A stretch of 64,000 nucleotides of DNA from the NCBI GenBank assembly GCA_022829145.1, contig CM040748.1, forward strand, positions 24,002,501-24,066,500. Reading direction: 5' to 3'. Below, piece by piece: positions 41,401 to 50,400 of this stretch. Under the pieces are notes generated by a model. It was not told where the DNA came from. It made no database searches and saw nothing but the letters and a program-made list of their open reading frames with translations. Position numbers and translations under genes: made by a program. Within the stretch, counting starts at the first letter, position 1, and each line of letters opens with the position of its first letter. The stretch is from Albula goreensis. Lineage: Eukaryota; Chordata; Actinopteri; Albuliformes; Albulidae.

Positions 41401-44400
41401 TGGCATCGTCCATCGGCCCAACCCCAGAGGTAACCAAAATACAGTGCAGACGGCCTTCACTCATCCTCTTTAGAGCAACATATGCTTTTACAAAGCAGCA
41501 GACAAGTGCCTGAAGGAAGGAAAGTGTCCATTCAGAGGCGACTGTGGTAGTGGCTATGAAGCAAGCCTTTTAAACGTTTTTAAACATTTAAAACATTCTT
41601 AGAAACATTTCTGTGACAACGACACAGTGACAATACAGGCCATTTTGTTAAAAAGTGTCAGGATGAATCTGTTTTGAATAAACCCCTTTTTTCATAATGG
41701 TGAACAAGACCACCAGAAGCTTAGAGATTTCATTTACTTTACTTTTTTGTCCTACACAACAGACATTTTAACATTCTACTTCATTCCTTGCACACCATAG
41801 AAGCTAACCATGAGTAATTCATAAGCAGACGGTTTTTAATCCTCACTACCTTGACTATGCACTAACCACGTTCATAATATGCTTTAGTATGCTTTTGTTC
41901 CTATCATTATTTTAATGTCAATTTAAAGCACACCAAGGCCCTTTTCAATGGGTGATTGGTTATAGCGAAATTGTATCACAAAACAGTGCATAGTCTGAAA
42001 CATACCTTCGACTTACCAAGAAAATTAATTTTATTTCATTATTTAAAATATTCAGCAGAATGGACAGCTGTGTATGCTTTTCAATGTCATGTAAAGTCAT
42101 TAATACAGTGGAGCTGCAAGCACCAATACAGTCAATGAACTACTGGCCTAAAAGCACCTGTAAATGTGTCTATGCACAATAGGGGGTGGGTGATATGAAA
42201 TCCATATCGTGACAATCATCACAGCTTTTCTCAGTATCAATAAAAATCTCTCTGAGAAATATCATTCTGAAAGGAAGGAGGCACAGGTTTTGCTCACTCA
42301 AATAGCTGAATGGTAATATTACCACACAAAAATATCACAAAATGATCAAAAAGAAATTCTAACAATATTGTTTTTTCAGCCAGCCCTCAGTAAAATCAAT
42401 CAAGGTTCATGTGAATGTGTGTGTGTGAGCATGTGCATGTTTGTGCATGAGACTTGATCCCAGGATTTGTGCTCCTGTCCACGCCTCTCTCCACCCTTGC
42501 CCAGATCTCTCACACTGTCTGCAGAGATCAGTTACACTGCATTGTGTAAGGGAGATTTTATTGGAAACACTAAGTGCTGTATTACACAGCCAGAGTCTAC
42601 ACAACTTAAACCCCATGCAGGTGGGACCACCTCACACTGAGGATGTCCAAGTCCCTCCGCCCCATCACAGACAGTGCAAACTAGGGCTAGGCAAGAGGAC
42701 CATACCAATCATGTTTTTTTGTTTTTTTTAGTGTAATAACATCTATCATTAGCATGTGGCATTAGGTTTCGTTTCCTTTTTTTTTTTTAATCATACTTAT
42801 TGCAGCAGTACATCACCAAATTTAATGCAGCATCCATGTAACAGATATAAATGCATCACTACAAGGATCAAGGGTAAACTGCCTTTCAAAGGTAACTTGA
42901 ATTAACCAAAGCCCGATAGACAGGAAAGTTGTTTTCCCCCAGTGCAAACTTAGAACATTAATTATAAAAAGCTGTGCAAGCTTCTTTATTATATTTCAGT
43001 TTTCCACTGAAAAATCCCCGTTTCTGAAACACAGGACCATGTAGCAGCTGCTTTTATACTCATTAACTTTTAACAGTACAGGGACGTGTGCCTCCTCTTA
43101 AAATTAGCCTTGTGATATCAAGACTTTATTGGCACATTTCATCTGTGAAGAGGAACATGCTAATGAAATGAATTACAGAATTATTCACCATACTGACTTC
43201 TATTAGCCCTTACACAGACAGAAGAGCATGAAATAACATCAAGACTACAAAGAGTTTTCCTCACCAGTTCCATCCCAGCATTTGGGGTACCACAACCAGA
43301 AGTATAAACAACAGCAAACAGACAGCTGAGTGAGCAAACACAGACAGCAAGAGGCCCTGTTACTTACACAACAATCCTCCGGTTGAGGAACCAGTATTTT
43401 CGCCGATGGCGGTCGTAGCCAATGGGCTCCTGCCGGATGTAGGGTCTGCTCTTCTGGCTCTCAGCCACAGAGTCCGTCACCCCGGGGACCTTGTGTGCCA
43501 CACAGATCTCACACTGCCACTCGTCCTCTGGCACCTCCTCCAGTGGCGGCTTCACGCACTCCAGGTGGTAAACAGCCGAGCAGGTCTCGCAGCACAGTAG
43601 GTCACCAAGCTTGTGGCACACACGGCAGTGATCATCATACTGGACCACCCCCTCTGACATGAGCTCCTCCCGGGCGATGTTGGTGGTGAGGAACTGGTCC
43701 ACCAGGAACTGGAGCACCTTGATCTTGCTTTCCAGGGGTCCAAAGGGGTAGTCCTCCACCTCTTGGTACGGGAGCACATGGTGGTACTCCGGGTCGCTCT
43801 CGCAGTACACACGCACCACCTCCGGCCAGGTCATGCCGTCAATGAAATATAAGGTGGAGTTAACGCTGTCCTTCAGGTCAGCTGGGCCAAATGTGGTGTT
43901 GGAAGTGTCCTCCTCCCGCAGGATGGCCTTGAGCAGGGAGATGTGCGTCTCGGCCATTAGTGTGCACTGCTCCTGCCCCACCAGCGCCGCGCAAAAGTCC
44001 TCGAAGCGGAAGGGCGAGAGGCGGAGCACCGTGCCGAAGTTGCGCAGTACCTCGTAGATGGCCGACACGTTCAGGAGCTGTTCGCTGGGGATCATCAGGT
44101 CTTCCGATGTCTTGGGCAGCTCCAGTGACGGTATCTCTTTCTCCTCAAAGATAGGGGAGCGCGGACGGTGTACCCGCGTCCTCCTCGGCCCTACAGGTAT
44201 TAAAAAAAAAAAAAAAAAAAAACCAAGAAAAATGGTCAATTCTACTTGAACTTCAGCAAAGTTCAGTATGCTACTATTAAAAACGCCAATGCTATTACGG
44301 TCAGATTTTAACATTCATTTTGCCAGCTAAATTAACAAAGCCCTAGATAAACATGGATGTAGCCCTCAAAAATTAGACAAGAGGTGCTCGTACCAGCTTG

Positions 44401-47400
44401 CTTGCATGAGAATAATCATGCACGCACAAATCAATTTTTCTATGGTCAATTTATTTTTAAAATGATATATCCTTCAACAGAGAATGGCATGGCATGTCTA
44501 ACAAACCATGAGATATTGCACAGGGCTGGATGGTGAGGGTTTTGGAAAGAGCGATCATCCTGTGAGCACTGACCCAAGGGGACCTCTGGCTTAGCTCTTG
44601 AGTATAACATTACTAGTCCTCTGAATCTGTCCATTTATCTTTCCTTTCTAGTTGTGGCTTACTCATTCATTTTAATCCTCATCCAGAGTTGCACATATAT
44701 TCAGTATGAAATATCTGCTGGCAAAACACAGGTTGATGCTACAAATTGGTGTTGGTCATATAGAGGTCTCACCATAAAGAGCTTTGATTATTATTACTTC
44801 TGAAAACAAAACAAAACAAAACAGCAACGAAGACAAAAAAACAAAACATATAGCACATCCAGGATTATCCAGCAATGCAGCTACCAGTACCAACCAGTTA
44901 CCTGGATAGATACATTACTTCAATTAGCTATTTTCTAAAATTATCTTTTTGGTAAACTCAGTTGAGGCCACTCAAAACGTCGCACTGTGCTATAAACTGG
45001 TTATCTACATTTAGCTGTAGTTAAGAGCTAATACTTAACATTTAAGGGGGAAAGGAAAGTGCAACTCAAACTGCTACATTAGCCGCAGTGGCTGCCACAG
45101 GTACACAGAATGACAAAGTTTGCCTGTAGTCACATAGACTAACATGCATCAAGAAACTGTTTAACGATCTTTCAGAATGACAATTTACAAAAATGTAACT
45201 TTTAAGTTCCATTATTGAAGCATTGTAAATAGACTGCTATGGTATATGTTTTTGCACATGCATCTATGTGAGTGGGTAACACAGGAGAGTCCTTCAAATT
45301 TATTGGGTTACTCTGCTTGCAAGACAATTAATGGATGCCTTGGCCTGAAAAAATGAAGCTTATACCATTATGTACAAACAGCACAAAAATAAAGTTACAA
45401 CCACACTAAATCTTCAAAATCTCTTGAAAACTTATCAAGGACCTTTAGCTGATACATGGATAAATGCACATATCTGTGGTGCAGCTGTTTGTCTGCAGGT
45501 AGAATTTAAGCAGTGACTGATGGTCTATTCTGACTAACTGCACTAAGATGTGGCTGAGTTGGTTAAACTCCTTCGTCTCATTGCTCGGCTGTGAGTTCCG
45601 CTGTCTGCCGGATGTAGGCTGGTGGGTATTGCATAAGTTGATTCAGATGGGGGAAAAAGGGGAGAAATCTGATAAGAATCAATCCTGTAACTTCAATAAG
45701 TTTGTGTGAAGAGATGGGCAAAGTTGAAGGATTACATAGCTCCTCTTCTAAGGCTAGTTATGTTTGGACTGAAACTGGGGTGGAAATCTTTGCTGATTGT
45801 GACTTATTAAGTGATGTTATTAATTTTTCACTTTCCGCACTTTGTGTTTAAAGCTGCCTCCTTAAATATGCATATGACAAATAATTCTTTTTTTCCTATC
45901 ATTAAGTTGTGCATTTCAATTAACCAAAATCTGCATTTGACATCAGTCTTTCTGCTGTGGATGAGATATCACCATTGGTAAAAAATAAATAAATAAAGAC
46001 TTGGGCAAACCTTGCTCAAAATGGACACCCACACAGAAGAAAATGTCAATCCGTGTCTAAACACAAACCAACTAGTTTCAGTAAATTGATAAAAATGCCT
46101 AAAATTAGTCTTTAACAATTTAGATTTAAATAACAAGTCTTGTCTTTCAGAACTAAAAGCTTTTTTGTCCACATACTTATGTTTCTAGACAATTAAACGA
46201 CAAAGCTCAGCGTTCTTGTCGTGTCAGGTTTACATTTGGCTCCAAGGCATAGAGTGCACCCCACTGTGCCAATTAATTACTGGTGAGGAGCCTGCAATGT
46301 GGGCTCTAAACTGCACTGTGAACTGGGGAAGCCGAACCCCTCCCACCGCCCTGCAAAGGCCATGGGCAAACAAGGAAAAGCCACATAAGTTTACCTATCA
46401 AAATCAACAGCTTGCACTGGGAACTGACAATTCATCTCCCATCTGCTGCCCACCAATATCACTAAATATTTTTATCGCAATATTACAGAATAGGCACTAC
46501 TTAGGATTCAAAGTCAGTATTCACCAGCTCAGTACTTCAACTGGTGAGATAACCATTTTTTTAGAGATGTCAAAGCAGATCCCTTTTCTTAAATACACAA
46601 TATGATTTATTAAGTGTATATGATTTTGGCTTGAATTAAGTTCATGTTTTTGTCATTATGTGAAACAAATTACAATCAGATATTATTGGGAGAGGAAGGT
46701 TTCCTGCAAATCCAAGTTCTACAGTATTTAAATACCTTTTGTATCGCAGGTCACCTGACATAACAGAGGCTACGCGGGAAGAAATCGAACAGAACAACTG
46801 AGGTATTAGTGTGTATTTAATTTCAAAGAGAGAAAGACTATTCAAACACTGTTAATTATATCTGTATCATCTATCAGGTAAAGCTGGGTGTGAAACCCCT
46901 CTGAGGGCTGATTACAACCTTAAACAAGCTAAGATGAAAACATTCTTAAATCAGTTACAACTCATTAAGCCTAGGCAAATTAAAAGACCTGATGTAAGAT
47001 GGACAAATTAAGACGCTTCCTTATAGAAAACTGTCTCATTCTTGGGAAGCCTCTCAGAGACGGCAAGGGTGAGGCATGACATTTCATGTGTTCATCATTC
47101 CCTTGTTCGTTGCCCTGATGATGCTGTACTGAGAAAGGGTAGGCATTTTCAGGTTAATGTTTGTTTCAGTTTCGAGTAAAGGACAGGAAATGTCAGGTCT
47201 GACAGAATGGTAAAAGGAAGAGCTACCAATCTGTGTCTTCAGTATTGTTGAAAGTGGAATAAAAACACTTCTGAAGTACTCTGGCAGGCCCCAGACAATG
47301 ATCTCCTACAAACACCAGGCTCTACACTGTTCTCTTTCAGTTTCTTCAAGGGTTACAATGAAATATATTCAATACTACAGTGAAATGTTGGTTGTCCCTA

Positions 47401-50400
47401 CAATCAAAATGAACACTTCTCTTAATGCAGGCATGTGTGCAGCGATATGTGCTTATTCATGGAAGGACCATTTTTGATGATATAATTTGAAAATTACAGT
47501 TCATAAATTAACATTCATTATCATCAGCAGCAGATGTCTTGACACAAGGCTGCAAATACAGAATGATAGAAAATTAAGAGTAGAGAAGGAAATTACAAAT
47601 GAACAAATACATTAACCATAAACTGTGTGCCGTTAGGGACAAAACTATTACTTTTCACCAGATGATAAACAAAGTGCTCCTTTCTAGGTCACATGACTGG
47701 ACAACAGAAACTGAACCATTCCCAGTTTCACCCTTTGCTCATGGTGAAAAATACTAACTTGCAAATACACTCAAACATAATTCCTAACTTGCCAAATAAA
47801 TAACCAAGGAAGAAATAAAAACATGGAATCAGGCTTTCGTTTCCAACTGCCACGCGCATGATTGCCACCCTTGTTGCAGTCTCTCACATTCATACAAACA
47901 CCTGCAGCTTCCAAAATTAAGGGTAAGAGTCAGCTGAGTATTTCATACAAATCTTTCTCTAAAATGATGTCCTCGGTGTCCACCCATATCACTCCTGTGT
48001 GCAATAAACTACAATGGTAATTTAAATTAGCATTAAAGCTAATTACTGTTTTATGACAGCTTTTATGATTGTTGTTATGTTTTAACAACTCTGCATTTCA
48101 CTGAATGTTACAAACCCAGATGTTTTCCAAACAACAAAGCTGATGATTGATACATGGTATGAAACTCGAATAGAAGTTTAACACAGGGAAACTTTTCAGC
48201 TACTTAATTATATAAGAGAGTACCAGAAGTCTTTGTGGGTTTCTACATTAACATGAATAATTTACATAAGTTTAAACACATAAACTATGTTTCCAATGTC
48301 CTTATTCAATAGCTCACATTAGAAAATTTTTACCAAGTTAATGATTTTTCAAATTCTCTTGAACTTGACAAGTCACCTGTCCAGCACCAAACAGTCCAAT
48401 ATACCAAACAGTTTTACATGCTATTCATACTCTATCATTCTGAACCTGCACTACAATGGGTCTTCCAAATTTAAGCCAAATGTTTTCACAAAGGCTGGTT
48501 TAAAGGGAATAACAGAACAAAAAATATCTGCTTCTTTTACTCAGAAAATTGACCACTCATTGTCCCATGCTCAGTGGTAACTCTGCAAATTTGGATTAAG
48601 AAAATTGGAAACCTGATTAAAAAGACGGGAAAAGTATCCTTGATAGGCTCCCATGTTCATTCAGAAGTTCACAACTTTCACCTTGTAGGTAGGGTCACAA
48701 GCTATGCAGCAAAAAAAAAAAAAAAACAGCTTTAGTATGCACTTATCAACACCCTGAGTACCTATTTCCCCTATGATCACCTGGCACAGAAAGACTTGCT
48801 CCAATGTTCACCCTCAAAGCTCGACTACATCCTCAGGGCAGGATTTCTGTACTGTATGTGCGTGTCAGCAGAAGCCACAGGGGAAACCGTTGGCAACAGG
48901 TTAACCCCTTCAATACACACCACAATCATGTTCAGATTGAAACAGTAAGTTACATTTGTGTAATCTGCCCAAAACAAAACCAAGTCCACTGGCAAGTGAT
49001 CGGTACAATGCAGAATTGAACAGACAACTGAATCAAAAGGGTAAAGAGCTCAGAGGGCCTTTGTTATCCTCCAGTGCCCCTTGCAGTAGAATTATGTTAA
49101 TGTGGTGGCCACTCAGCCAGTCAATCATAGAATCCATGAGTGATAGAAGGTGTGTGGATGAGGGATGCTACCATTCAGCGACGGCTTCTCAAAAATCACA
49201 TGTATTAGAAGAAATGATAAGACTACATCATGAAACAAATACATTCCACGTGGTACACATACAGTTGGTCATCTGGCTATACCACCAAAACATCACAGAA
49301 TGCTATAACAATTTTTTTCATTCGTTGCAGGGCATAGTAGAGTGACATTCTGACTGAGTCACCCATCACCACACACCAAGGCCATTTAAACTAGACTAGC
49401 AATTGTGACACAGCCTTCCACAGCAAAACCAGATAGCACACTCAGGTTACAGAATGTAAGTATTAATGAATCATCAATAGTGTCACTCTCAATCTGACAC
49501 AGCCAATGCCTACAGGATCCATCTTAAGAGGTTTTGACACTCACTGTCCCTCACATCTGGCTTCTTAGAGGTAATACCATAGAATTCACATGGTGCCAGC
49601 TGGTATACAATTACAACCTTAAATTTAATTTATCTTTACCCAATTACTAATCAAAACATATAAACAAATTACATTGTATGAATACATTTTCAGGCATTTT
49701 GTGAATTAAAGGGAGGCAAAAGGGATTAGACTACAAATGGATTTCAAAAGCTCAAATCTAAAGGGAACAAACTTTCTCCAAAGAAAATCCAGCTGTGTTA
49801 TTAAGTTTCCAAATATGAAAGCGGAAAAAAAAGACATTATCCTGATTTATTTAAGTCCAAGAGCATAAAATATAGATTCTATCTGATCTTGTAAAGCTAA
49901 AAAGGATGTTACTGCACAAATGTGATTTTTCTTTAAACATCTTGAAACTAAACAAACTGGAACACTCAAAACGGTCAAGACAATGAATGGTAAATTCATT
50001 GGACTGCACGTGCCACCCTCAGCAACTTCTCATAAAAAGTCATTTCCAGCACAAAGGGGTCGTCCCAAATGACAGTCAATCAGAGAAAAACCCATCAAGG
50101 AGTCTTCACCACTTTATCTTCGAGGAGATTTAAAACCGTAAAAGGACAAAATTAATCCATCTCAAAAATGGCAAAATGTTATTTACTCTTTTCCTTAGCT
50201 AACTGAAATCTTGCCAAGTAATCATAATGAGTCCTCCTGTCGGCAACAGGTGAAATAGAAGCGCCTGTTTTCAAAACAAAGGGCCGCATGCTTTCCTGTC
50301 ATTTGCCTGAGCAAGCTAGCTGGCTAAACAGCAAGCTAATGAGGATAGTTTCGTTGAATAGTGCAACACTCAACTCCATTATTTACTACAATTACTTCAA

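Larger units (their letters stand above)
39439..43367 (-). other. BPTF: BPTF intron 2
   Basis: 3.9 kb. Contains the hAT derivative at 40016-41425 and a likely MITE at 42181-42396; the rest is unremarkable AT-rich DNA. Confidence 0.8.
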
